A DNA stretch of 64,000 nucleotides from Algivirga pacifica (GTDB lineage Bacteria > Bacteroidota > Bacteroidia > Cytophagales > Flammeovirgaceae), in contig NZ_BAABJX010000042.1 in assembly GCF_039543525.1 (NCBI RefSeq), forward strand, positions 1 through 64,000. The letters are read 5' to 3'. Positions 8,141 through 15,999 of this stretch are shown here, piece by piece. Within the stretch, counting starts at the first letter, position 1; each line of letters opens with the position of its first letter. The notes under the pieces are model-generated. The model searched no databases and had not been told where the DNA came from. It was given only the letters and a program-made list of their open reading frames with translations. The translations under genes and the position numbers were made by a program.

Positions 8141-9957
8141 TAGATAGCTGGATACATGGAAGCAATTTCATTAGCAAAATGCTCCAGAATAATCTTTCTT
8201 CTTACTTTTAAAGTAGGCGTAATTTCTCCTTTCTCAATAGTAAAGGCTTCAGGCAATAGGGTGAACTTCTTTACTTGCTCAAAGCGTGCCAGATTATCCT
8301 GAATCTTTTTGATACGATTATCAAACAGTTGTTGGATATCGGCATGAGAAATTAACTCCAGTCTGTCCTTAAAGGCAATTCCTGCATTGCGAGCATATTC
8401 TTCCAGTGCTTCAAAAGCCGGAACAATCAATGCGGTTACGTACTTTTGTTCATCTCCTACAACGGCTACTTGCTCCACGTACTCGTCTCTACAGATGGTA
8501 TTTTCGACCGTTTGAGGAGCAACATACTTTCCTCCTGAAGTCTTGATCAAGTCCTTGATACGTTCCGTGAAGATGAGATTGCCGCTTGCATCGATATCTC
8601 CGGCATCTCCTGTTTTTAGCCATTCCCCTTCAAAGGTTTCAGCCGTAGCCTCAGGGTTTTTATAGTACCCTTTCATCACTGTAGGACCTTTCACAAGAAT
8701 CTCGTTATTCTCTCCCAGTTTTACGGCTACACCAGGCATAGGAGTACCAATAGTCCCTAGTTTGAATATCTTATCCTGGAAACAAGATACCGTAGCACAC
8801 GTTTCGCTTAAGCCATATCCGTACTTAATATTCAGTCCAATGGCGAACATAAATTCTTTGACTTCGGTCGATAGTCGGGAACCTGCTACAGGAAGGAATT
8901 TATTTCGATCTAGTCCAGTGGCTTGTCGCAACTTGCTTAAGACAAGCTTATCAGCTACTGCATATTTCAGTTGTAGTAGACCGAAAGGCTTTTTACCTTT
9001 TTCTTTTCTTTTCGTGACTTGCTTTCCTACGTTAACTGCCCAATTGAAGAGTGCTTTTTTCGTAGGGGTAGCCTTTTCAACTTTGCCAATGATGGTACTA
9101 TAAACCTTTTCATACAGTCTAGGAACAGAGCATAGTAGATTTGGTCTGATGCTCGTTAGTGCTTCCTTGATGTTCTTAGGGTCCAGGTTATAATAGTTGG
9201 TGACACCTTTGTGGAACATGTAGTAAGACCAGGCACGTTCAAAAATATGGCTTAGCGGAAGAAAACAAAGAGAGGTATCCTGATCGGTCACATGCAAGCG
9301 CTGGTCGTGCATCTGCATACAGGCAGAAAAATTGGAAGCATCCAGCATTACCCCTTTGGGGTTGCCAGTCGTTCCAGAGGTATAGATCAAAGTGACCAGG
9401 TCATCCATTTGTGCTTCCTTGGTTCGTGTCTGAAGGATCTCATCCAAAGAAGGGTCATTTTCTCCAATTTTGATAAAGTCAGAAAAATGTACAGCCTTCT
9501 CTTCTCCCATCAAGTTCACTGAGGAGTCAAAAACAATGATACGTTCGATCTGAGGGACTTGTGGTAATATGGCTAACGCTTTGTCATACTGCTCTTGCTC
9601 TCCTACAAAAAGAATACGAATATCTGCATTATGGATAATGTATTCGGTTTGTTCAGCGGTATTGGTTGCGTAAATTGGTACTGGTACGGCACGTACACTC
9701 AGGCTCCCGAAGTCTGCCATACTCCATTCAGGCATATTTTGAGAGAAAATGCCTACCATTTCCTGAACTTTTATCCCTTCTTTTAGTAAAGCTTTACCAA
9801 CTCCTTGGATTTGCTGGTAGAACTTTTGCCAAGATACTGGAATCCATTCTCCTCTTCCATGACGTTGATAATACAAAGCAGCTCGCTCGCCGTATTTTTC
9901 GGCATTTTGTTGCGCGGACTGTGCAAGATGAATAGACTGGTTAAAAGCGTTAGCCAT
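8140..9957 (-). CDS. Long-chain acyl-CoA synthetase (AMP-binding)
   Basis: The 605-residue protein is an adenylate-forming enzyme of the long-chain fatty acid-CoA ligase type (FadD15/ACSL-like). Motifs include the P-loop-like LIYTSGTTGNPKGVML at about 190-205, the GYGLSETCATVS segment (A5), LKTGDAGDIDASG (A7) and the ligase-type IKTSGGKYVAPQTVE (A8). It should activate fatty acids with ATP and CoA at the inner membrane face for degradation or lipid synthesis. It starts 5 bases after the stop of the small lipoprotein gene upstream, so the two are almost certainly cotranscribed. Chain-length preference cannot be read here. Confidence 0.94.
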   Translation of the reverse strand: MANAFNQSIHLAQSAQQNAEKYGERAALYYQRHGRGEWIPVSWQKFYQQIQGVGKALLKEGIKVQEMVGIFSQNMPEWSMADFGSLSVRAVPVPIYATNTAEQTEYIIHNADIRILFVGEQEQYDKALAILPQVPQIERIIVFDSSVNLMGEEKAVHFSDFIKIGENDPSLDEILQTRTKEAQMDDLVTLIYTSGTTGNPKGVMLDASNFSACMQMHDQRLHVTDQDTSLCFLPLSHIFERAWSYYMFHKGVTNYYNLDPKNIKEALTSIRPNLLCSVPRLYEKVYSTIIGKVEKATPTKKALFNWAVNVGKQVTKRKEKGKKPFGLLQLKYAVADKLVLSKLRQATGLDRNKFLPVAGSRLSTEVKEFMFAIGLNIKYGYGLSETCATVSCFQDKIFKLGTIGTPMPGVAVKLGENNEILVKGPTVMKGYYKNPEATAETFEGEWLKTGDAGDIDASGNLIFTERIKDLIKTSGGKYVAPQTVENTICRDEYVEQVAVVGDEQKYVTALIVPAFEALEEYARNAGIAFKDRLELISHADIQQLFDNRIKKIQDNLARFEQVKKFTLLPEAFTIEKGEITPTLKVRRKIILEHFANEIASMYPAI

Positions 9958-9962
9958 AGTAT

Positions 9963-10433
9963 TTATTTTGTAAATTTAATTTTAGACTTTGAGATAATAG
10001 GAACTTTCAATGGAACGCCCGCAGCCTTTGTTCTGATATATCCTCTATACTTAATTTCAAAAGGCTTACCGGTTGCTGCTCCAAAAATCCCTGTAAGCAT
10101 GCTGCTGAAAATTTGTCCCGGAGGAAAAGCAACTTCCAATGGCAAGCTAAAGTCACCTTGTGCTGGCATCGTTTGCTCTAGCATTTGGTCTACACTCCCT
10201 ACAGAATCTCCATTAACGAAGACATCCACATGAATTTCTCGTATCTCCATGGAAAATTTGTTGGGGTTATATAGCTCAGCATCGCCATATACGAATACCT
10301 TTCCATCGTTTTTCGTACCCATGCTTACATTACGAACACTTTTTAGTTCAGGTTGATGCACTTTACAGCTAGAAAAAAACAGTACAAGAGCCAGGAAGCT
10401 AAAAAGAGAAGTCAGTTTTACTTTAGTCATCAT
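9963..10433 (-). CDS. Lipoprotein with LEA type 2 / WHy-like domain
   Basis: The 156-residue protein has a lipoprotein signal peptide with Cys23 in FFSSCK as the likely lipidation site. The rest fits the LEA-14/WHy beta-sandwich pattern: the segment VYGDAELYNPNKFSMEI is the typical 'native NPN' strand-loop, and a DVFVNGDSVG hairpin follows. Such domains bind hydrophobic ligands or stabilise membranes. It leads an operon with the acyl-CoA ligase (5-base gap), which makes a periplasmic lipid- or fatty-acid-handling role plausible, but that is inference. The first two codons are both Met; either could be the start. Confidence 0.8.
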   Translation of the reverse strand: MMTKVKLTSLFSFLALVLFFSSCKVHQPELKSVRNVSMGTKNDGKVFVYGDAELYNPNKFSMEIREIHVDVFVNGDSVGSVDQMLEQTMPAQGDFSLPLEVAFPPGQIFSSMLTGIFGAATGKPFEIKYRGYIRTKAAGVPLKVPIISKSKIKFTK

Positions 10434-10455
10434 ATTTTCGAGTTTGTTTAAAGCA

Positions 10456-10463
10456 CAAAACTA
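10456..10463 (-). promoter_or_regulatory. Promoter -7 box for the LEA2-acyl-CoA ligase operon
   Basis: TAGTTTTG on the minus strand matches TAnnTTTG, and a TTTG-type -33 box (complement of CAAA at 10487-10490) lies 23 bases upstream of it. The remaining 339-base divergent gap is AT-rich and shows no other structure except the opposing box at 10641. Confidence 0.6.
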
Positions 10464-10640
10464 ACAAGATCTACCCATAAGGATGGCAAAATTGTAGATT
10501 TGTGACAGATTATTTAGGATTTTTTAAATGTATAATAAGAATATTTCTTGTTTATTAAATATAAATAATTGTAAATCAATGGGTAAAATGAAAGTGTTGG
10601 AATAAATCAATAATAAAATTTTATCCTAAGAATGGATTTC

Positions 10641-10648
10641 TATCTTTG
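10641..10648 (+). promoter_or_regulatory. Bacteroidota-type -7 box for the carboxynorspermidine genes
   Basis: TATCTTTG followed by CG matches TAnnTTTG about 125 bases upstream of the ATG, leaving a long leader that includes CCAATGGCCGGCATAGG. A -33 TTTG was not found. Confidence 0.5.
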
Positions 10649-10772
10649 CGCTGCCAATGGCCGGCATAGGTCATTAAGATTGACATAAAGGATGTTTATC
10701 TTTAGAGTCAGCCACTCTGGCGGAAATAGTTTAATCATTATTCATCATTAAGTAAATCGCTTATTATAATAA

Positions 10773-11987
10773 ATGGCTAAAGTACTTATTATTGGAGCAG
10801 GCGGCGTTGGAAATGTTGTTGCTCACAAATGCGCTATGGTTTCTGAGGTATTTGAAGAAATCACGTTGGCAAGTAGAACAGTAAGTAAATGTGAGGAGAT
10901 CGCTGCTGCTGTTAAGCAACGTACCGGTAAGGAGATTGCTACGGCACAGGTAGATGCCGACAATGTACCTGAATTGGTAGCGCTAATTCAAAAAGTACAG
11001 CCTGATATGGTAATCAACGTGGCGTTGCCTTATCAGGATTTGCCAATCATGGATGCGTGTTTGGAAACGAAGGTTCATTACTTAGATACGGCCAACTATG
11101 AGCCGAAGGATGAAGCAAAGTTCGAGTACAGCTGGCAGTGGGCTTATCAGGAGAAGTTTAAAGAAGCGGGAATTACAGCAATCTTAGGTTGTGGTTTTGA
11201 CCCAGGTGTAACGGGGGTATTTACCGCTAGAGCTGCGAAACACTTCTTTGATGAGATGCATTATCTGGATATTGTGGATTGTAATGCGGGTGATCACGGA
11301 AAGGCGTTCGCAACGAACTTCAACCCAGAGATCAATATCCGTGAGATTACACAAAAAGGGAAATATTACGAGAATGGCGAATGGGTAGAGATCGATGCCA
11401 TGTCAAAGCATAAGGCGATCAGTTATCCGAATATTGGTCCTCGTGAATCTTACTTGTTGTACCATGAGGAGTTGGAGTCTTTGGTGAAAAATTATCCAAC
11501 GCTTAAGCGTGCAAGATTCTGGATGACGTTTGGACAAGCTTACTTGACGCACCTGGAAGTAATGCAAAACATCGGAATGACAAGCATTAAGCCAGTGAAG
11601 TATCAGGGAATGGATATTGTTCCTTTAGAGTTCTTGAAGGCAGTATTGCCAGAGCCATCTTCTTTGGGCGAGAACTATACAGGAGAGACGTCTATTGGTT
11701 GTCAGATCAAAGGAATCAAAGATGGGCAAGAGCAGACCTATTACATCTGGAATAACTGTAGTCATCAGGCTGCCTTTGATGAAGTAGGTGGACAAGGTGT
11801 TGCTTATACAACGGGTGTGCCAGCCATGCTAGGAGCAAAAATGTTCCTGGAAGGGAAATGGGACAATGGAGCCGGAGTATTTAACGTAGAGGAGTTTAAT
11901 CCTGATCCATTCTTGGCTGAACTTGGAAAGTACGGTTTGGAATGGCACGAAGAGGTGGGAGGAACACTTCCTCACTCTTACGAATAA
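10773..11987 (+). CDS. Carboxynorspermidine/carboxyspermidine synthase (saccharopine dehydrogenase-like)
   Basis: This 404-residue protein opens with the Rossmann motif VLIIGAGGVGNVVAHKC and has the saccharopine dehydrogenase fold, including CGFDPGVTGVFTA around residue 140 and the HLEVMQNIGMTS segment. Family members (CANSDH/CASDH, Lys1-like) use NADPH to condense aspartate-semialdehyde with putrescine or diaminopropane, making carboxyspermidine or carboxynorspermidine. The next gene is the matching decarboxylase, which strongly supports polyamine synthesis rather than lysine metabolism. A hairpin plus T-run at 11999-12033 lies between the two genes, so the second may have partly independent expression. 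Which diamine is used is not evident. Confidence 0.9.
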   Translation: MAKVLIIGAGGVGNVVAHKCAMVSEVFEEITLASRTVSKCEEIAAAVKQRTGKEIATAQVDADNVPELVALIQKVQPDMVINVALPYQDLPIMDACLETKVHYLDTANYEPKDEAKFEYSWQWAYQEKFKEAGITAILGCGFDPGVTGVFTARAAKHFFDEMHYLDIVDCNAGDHGKAFATNFNPEINIREITQKGKYYENGEWVEIDAMSKHKAISYPNIGPRESYLLYHEELESLVKNYPTLKRARFWMTFGQAYLTHLEVMQNIGMTSIKPVKYQGMDIVPLEFLKAVLPEPSSLGENYTGETSIGCQIKGIKDGQEQTYYIWNNCSHQAAFDEVGGQGVAYTTGVPAMLGAKMFLEGKWDNGAGVFNVEEFNPDPFLAELGKYGLEWHEEVGGTLPHSYE

Positions 11988-11998
11988 TCAGTGAAACA

Positions 11999-12033
11999 GG
12001 GACTTCTCATCAAATATGGGAAGTCCTTTTTTT
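11999..12033 (+). terminator. Rho-independent terminator after the synthase gene
   Basis: The stem GGACTTC/GAAGTCC (12000-12006 and 12020-12026) is followed by seven T. The bases after it up to 12105 contain a degenerate copy of the GGGCGACC-type repeat. Confidence 0.85.
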
Positions 12034-12105
12034 GAAAAGGGCGCAATGCATCGTACCCGTACGTAGGGGCGACTCCATGTGGTCGTTCTTGCCAATTCTT
12101 GAAAA

Positions 12106-13248
12106 ATGAATAGACAGTCAATGGACATCAATACTATAAATACAATTCCATCTCCTTGTTATGTGATTGAAGAGGAGCTTTTGGAAAACAACTTGAAGGT
12201 GTTGGATATGGTACAGAAAGCCTCAGGAGGAAAAGTTATCCTCGCTTTGAAAGGGTTTTCGACTTATCATACTTTTCCCATGGTAAAAAAGTATCTTCCA
12301 GGCGTGACAGCTAGCTCATTGAACGAAGCACTTTTGGGGGTGAATGAGTTCGGAGGGGAGATTCATGCCTATAGCCCGGTATACTTGCCCAATGAAATCG
12401 ATGGTATTTTGGAGCATGCTAGCCATGTGACTTTTAATTCTCTTGCAGAGTGGGAGAGGTACAAAGAGAAGGTAAAGGCCAAAGGCGTGAGTGCTGGATT
12501 GAGAATTAACCCGGAGTACTCTGAAGTAACTACGGATCTTTATAATCCTTGTGTGGTGGGTTCCCGTTTGGGCGTTCGTGCCGAGCAAATAGGAGATGAG
12601 CTGCCAGAAGGTATAGAAGGGTTACATTTTCATACCTTGTGTGAGAATGGAGCAGAGACCTTGGAGCGTACCCTGGAGGCTGTGGAAGAACGTTTTGGAC
12701 ACTTACTGCATCAGGCAAAATGGTTGAACATGGGAGGTGGACATGCGATTACCCGAAAGGGGTATGACACTGAACTGTTGATCAACCTGATACAACAATT
12801 AAGGAAGAATTATAATCTGCAGGTGATTCTGGAGCCCGGTAGTGCAGTCGGTTGGGAGACCGGACCATTGATCTCAACGGTATTGGATATCGTCGAGAAT
12901 CAGGGAACAACTACAGCCATGTTAGATGTATCTTTTGCGGCACATATGCCAGATACGTTGGAAATGCCTTACAAACCACGAGTTAGGGGAGCGGTAGAAG
13001 ATGGGAAATATCACTACAACCTTGGGGGAACTACTTGTCTGGCTGGTGATTTTATGGCAGGGTATTCTTTTGAAGCCCCTCTGAAGGTAGGAGATAAGAT
13101 TATCCTGGAAGATATGATTCATTACACGATGGTAAAAACAACTACCTTTAATGGGGTGAACCTACCATCAATTGGAATGTATAAGAAAGACGGTTCTTTT
13201 GAGCTGTTTAAGTCTTTTGGCTACGAGTCTTACAAGGATAGGCTGTAG
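12106..13248 (+). CDS. nspC: Carboxynorspermidine/carboxyspermidine decarboxylase
   Basis: The 380-residue protein is a fold-III, alanine racemase-like PLP decarboxylase of the NspC group. The PLP lysine is Lys49 in LALKGFS; His174/His176 lie in GLHFHTLCE, the phosphate-binding glycines in MGGGHAIT (209-216) and EPGSAVGWETG (243-253), and the catalytic cysteine is Cys311 in GGTTCLAGD. It removes the carboxyl group to give spermidine or norspermidine, completing the pathway begun by the preceding gene. A second in-frame ATG at 12121 (MDINT) is an equally plausible start. The 3' end is followed by a strong bidirectional hairpin. Confidence 0.95.
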   Translation: MNRQSMDINTINTIPSPCYVIEEELLENNLKVLDMVQKASGGKVILALKGFSTYHTFPMVKKYLPGVTASSLNEALLGVNEFGGEIHAYSPVYLPNEIDGILEHASHVTFNSLAEWERYKEKVKAKGVSAGLRINPEYSEVTTDLYNPCVVGSRLGVRAEQIGDELPEGIEGLHFHTLCENGAETLERTLEAVEERFGHLLHQAKWLNMGGGHAITRKGYDTELLINLIQQLRKNYNLQVILEPGSAVGWETGPLISTVLDIVENQGTTTAMLDVSFAAHMPDTLEMPYKPRVRGAVEDGKYHYNLGGTTCLAGDFMAGYSFEAPLKVGDKIILEDMIHYTMVKTTTFNGVNLPSIGMYKKDGSFELFKSFGYESYKDRL

Positions 13249-13263
13249 CTTTTGTTGAAACAT

Positions 13264-13290
13264 AAAGGGCGACCCCTGTGGTCGCCCTTT
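13264..13290. terminator. Bidirectional hairpin terminator between nspC and the ACBP gene
   Basis: AAAGGGCGACC and GGTCGCCCTTT form a perfect 11-bp stem with a CCTGT loop, with A- and T-rich flanks on both sides. It separates two convergent genes. The stem GGGCGACC recurs at 61506-61526 and in degenerate form at other gene ends, so this is also a repeat family. Confidence 0.8.
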
Positions 13291-13292
13291 AT

Positions 13293-13541
13293 TTATGCTA
13301 CTAGTTGATTCACCAAGGAAATATATTGTTGGGAAGCTTCGTCTGCAGAAGTTCCTTCTAGTTTTTTCCATGCATCCCACTTTGCATTCCCTTTAAAGTC
13401 AAAACCACCCGGTCTTTCCGTATTCACATTACCTACAGTAGCTTGCTTATACAACCCATAAAGTTGCAGTAAAATATCATTAGAGGGCTTTTCATTCAGT
13501 AGATCCAATTTTTTCACGGCACTTTCTAATGCTTCATTCAT
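13293..13541 (-). CDS. Acyl-CoA-binding protein
   Basis: Starting at the ATG at 13541 gives 82 residues with the four-helix ACBP pattern: LYGLYKQATVGNVN, then RPGGFDFKGNAKWDAW (the conserved KxKWDAW-type helix) and the closing YISLVNQL. It binds long-chain acyl-CoA in the cytoplasm as a carrier. The longer frame starting at 13586 was not used because a -7 box at 13595-13602 would leave almost no leader, and the extra 15 residues are not part of the ACBP fold. ACBPs are uncommon in bacteria outside a few phyla, Bacteroidota among them. Confidence 0.93.
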   Translation of the reverse strand: MNEALESAVKKLDLLNEKPSNDILLQLYGLYKQATVGNVNTERPGGFDFKGNAKWDAWKKLEGTSADEASQQYISLVNQLVA

Positions 13542-13594
13542 AGTGTTAAAAGGTTTGGTTAAGAATAGTAATGATGAATTATTCATTCATTATG

Positions 13595-13602
13595 CAAATA
13601 TA
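13595..13602 (-). promoter_or_regulatory. -7 box for the acyl-CoA-binding protein gene
   Basis: TATATTTG followed by CATAA on the minus strand matches TAnnTTTG. Its position implies a transcript start near 13588 and supports the downstream ATG at 13541 as the translation start. Confidence 0.6.
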
Positions 13603-13843
13603 TTATTATTTAAATAAATGTTATGCTACTTGCTTAAAATACGGTAGAATATTGGTGTAATGTTAGGTGTAGGGGTTTCTGTTAAACATTTATAAAAGAA
13701 ATCTTATACTTTGTAGAGAAAGTAAGATGTATTGTCTTATAAATACCCAAGTAAAAGTGTGAAGCAGTGGAAAGAAAAGTCTTTAACAAATTATCGATTA
13801 CCTTTTACTTATTACCTTTATTAATTAACCCATTAATGTTCTC

Positions 13844-15211
13844 ATGAAATACTTTAATCATCCATTATTACGAATACTTCCATTAGGGATATTTATACTT
13901 TTGGTGGGCTGTCTACCTTTCTCTAGCAGAAGCCAGGAATCTTCCTGCAATTGTGATCATACCATAGCGATTGACAATGGATATAATTGGGATGGTAGTG
14001 CTGTTAAACCCGGAGAGACGGTTTGCTTACAGTCTGGAGTACGCACTTCCCCTTTGGTCATTAAGAACATTAAAGGAACCGCAGAACAGCCTATTGTTAT
14101 TCAAAATTGTGATGGAGTGTTTATGATTAAGCAGGCAAGTGACAAATCATTTGGATTAAAGGTACAGGGTTCCAGTTATTTTAGACTTACAGGTAGTGGA
14201 GCGGGGAAAGAACAATACGGGATCAAGATCGAAGGTGGAAATATAGGAGTACAGATGATTGGATTAAGTACCAATTTTGAGTTGGACCATATGGAAGTAA
14301 GTAAAGTTGGGTTTGCTGGAATCATGGCTAAGACAGATCCTACCTGTGCTCCTGAAACCTGGCGTGATAACTTTACGATGGAAGATGTTCGAATACATGA
14401 TAACTACGTCCACGAGACAGGTACAGGTGAAGGGTTTTATATAGGAAATTCTTTTTATGCAGGAGGTATGAAGAAGGATTGTGGTAAAGTGTATCCTCAT
14501 AAGATCGTCAATCTTAAATTATATAATAACCTTGTGGAGGATACTGGAGCAGAGGGGATACAAGTAGGTTGTGCTGTTCGGGGATGTGAGATTTATGGAA
14601 ATAAGGTCTTCAGAGCAGGAGTTAATCCTTTTAATGGACGTAAAAGCCAGCAGAATGGCATTCAAATAGGAGAAGGTACAGGAGGGAGATGTTACAATAA
14701 TTTGGTAGTAGATGCTAGCGCCAATGCAATTATTGTTTTGGGGTTGGGGGATAACGTATTGTACAATAATATCTTGGTAAGGCCAGCTGGAGCAGGGATT
14801 TTCATTGATGAGCGACCACCTTCTACTGTTTTGGGAAAAGGGTCTGGGTTTAGAGTAATTAACAATACGATCATAGAGCCGGGAAAGCATGGCATTTGGA
14901 TATACGCCGAGCTGGTACAACAAAATGATATATTGAATAATATCATTGCTGCTCCACGATCAGGAAAATTCATCACCTTTGAGGGGTGTCCAGGGGTACC
15001 CGTAATTAATGCATCAAATAATCTTAAGGTATATGACCCCGCTCAAGTGAAGTTTGTGGGGTACCAAAAGGGAGATTTTAGGCTATCAAAAGCTTCTCCC
15101 GCTTTAGGTAAGGGTAAAAGTGTACATCATTATGGTGTAGAAACGGATTTTTATAATCATCGCATTTCTACACAAGCGATAGATGTAGGGGCCATTCAGT
15201 ATACGGAATAA
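13844..15211 (+). CDS. Right-handed parallel beta-helix lipoprotein
   Basis: The 455-residue protein starts with a signal peptide ending in LLVGC (Cys23), suggesting lipidation. Residues ~65-430 show repeated beta-helix coils, for example LKLYNNLVEDTGAEGIQVG, CEIYGNKVF, CYNNLVVDASANAIIV and VINNTIIEPGKHGIWIY. This fold is shared by polysaccharide lyases, hydrolases and epimerases and by binding proteins. It lies directly ahead of the exopolysaccharide operon on the same strand, which makes a surface role in modifying or trimming that polysaccharide reasonable. No catalytic triad could be assigned by eye. A terminator at 15239-15275 separates it from the following genes. Confidence 0.82.
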   Translation: MKYFNHPLLRILPLGIFILLVGCLPFSSRSQESSCNCDHTIAIDNGYNWDGSAVKPGETVCLQSGVRTSPLVIKNIKGTAEQPIVIQNCDGVFMIKQASDKSFGLKVQGSSYFRLTGSGAGKEQYGIKIEGGNIGVQMIGLSTNFELDHMEVSKVGFAGIMAKTDPTCAPETWRDNFTMEDVRIHDNYVHETGTGEGFYIGNSFYAGGMKKDCGKVYPHKIVNLKLYNNLVEDTGAEGIQVGCAVRGCEIYGNKVFRAGVNPFNGRKSQQNGIQIGEGTGGRCYNNLVVDASANAIIVLGLGDNVLYNNILVRPAGAGIFIDERPPSTVLGKGSGFRVINNTIIEPGKHGIWIYAELVQQNDILNNIIAAPRSGKFITFEGCPGVPVINASNNLKVYDPAQVKFVGYQKGDFRLSKASPALGKGKSVHHYGVETDFYNHRISTQAIDVGAIQYTE

Positions 15212-15238
15212 GTATATACTATATATAGTTTGAAGTCA

Positions 15239-15275
15239 GTACTACCTCTTGGTTTATAGGGGTAGTATTTTTTTT
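15239..15275 (+). terminator. Terminator after the beta-helix gene
   Basis: ACTACC (15241-15246) pairs with GGTAGT (15261-15266), extended by flanking pairs and followed by a run of eight T. The remaining sequence to 15571 is AT-rich and shows no further feature, although the promoter of the downstream operon is expected here. Confidence 0.75.
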
Positions 15276-15571
15276 AGCTTTAATTTAATATTAGAGAGAT
15301 ATATAGCCCTATTACCCACTTATTGCATCAATATATTTTTTTAGAGGGTTATTCTGAAACCAATCAGGGGTGTTTTGTTGTATTCTAATTGATGACCTAT
15401 TGAAATCAGAAGGACGGCCTAATTATTTGATAATAAGTTTTAAAGCTGATCTGTATGATTGATAAGCCTTATAGGTATAACTATATTGATGTAAATAAAA
15501 ATTGTAAATACCCAACAATAATACATCTGTATTAATTATTGAAATTAACTACTCTCAGCTTTTACTTTGCT

Positions 15572-15934
15572 ATGAAAACGAATTATTATGATTTCAGGGC
15601 CTTTTCAAAATATACGGAAGGCCATCCTGAATTTTACCATCAATTAATCCATTCTTTTCTTTCCTGTGTTCAGGAAGACCTACAGGAGTTGGATCAAGCA
15701 TTAGGCTCTCGAGATTGGGGGGTGATAAAAGCTACTGCCCATAAGTTGAAGCCTGTGTTTGAGACTATGGGAATTTACAAGTTTTCGCCTGTACTGAACC
15801 TGATGAATGATAATTCATGGTACGACTCTGAGCCTAAAGAGGTACTGCATATTACGATAAAAGATTTCTTGTTTGATTGTAATCGCTTTTTGATTGCGAT
15901 GCAGGATGACCAAGATAATGACCCTTTTTCGTAA
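15572..15934 (+). CDS. Hpt (histidine phosphotransfer) domain protein
   Basis: The ATG at 15572 is chosen over a TTG at 15539 and gives 120 residues, essentially one Hpt domain. The phospho-accepting histidine is His57 in ATAHKLKPVFETMG, matching the HxLKxxxxxxG pattern. The helical regions around it (LIHSFLSCVQEDLQELDQAL before, FSPVLNLM after) fit the four-helix bundle. It should relay phosphate between a hybrid histidine kinase and a receiver domain. The next gene, 65 bases downstream, begins with a receiver domain, so the pair is likely one phosphorelay. No kinase is in the window. Confidence 0.85.
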   Translation: MKTNYYDFRAFSKYTEGHPEFYHQLIHSFLSCVQEDLQELDQALGSRDWGVIKATAHKLKPVFETMGIYKFSPVLNLMNDNSWYDSEPKEVLHITIKDFLFDCNRFLIAMQDDQDNDPFS

Positions 15935-15999
15935 GGCACTTTGCAGTGACACCCTATCTGTAATAATGAACCACTTATACAATCAATAATCCCAAGGCT

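Noticed and set aside
13542..13586. Upstream start for the acyl-CoA-binding protein
   Set aside because: The -7 box at 13595-13602 would leave almost no leader, and the extra residues are outside the fold.
15539..15571. Upstream TTG start for the Hpt gene
   Set aside because: It adds 11 residues outside the Hpt fold and the ATG at 15572 starts the domain directly.
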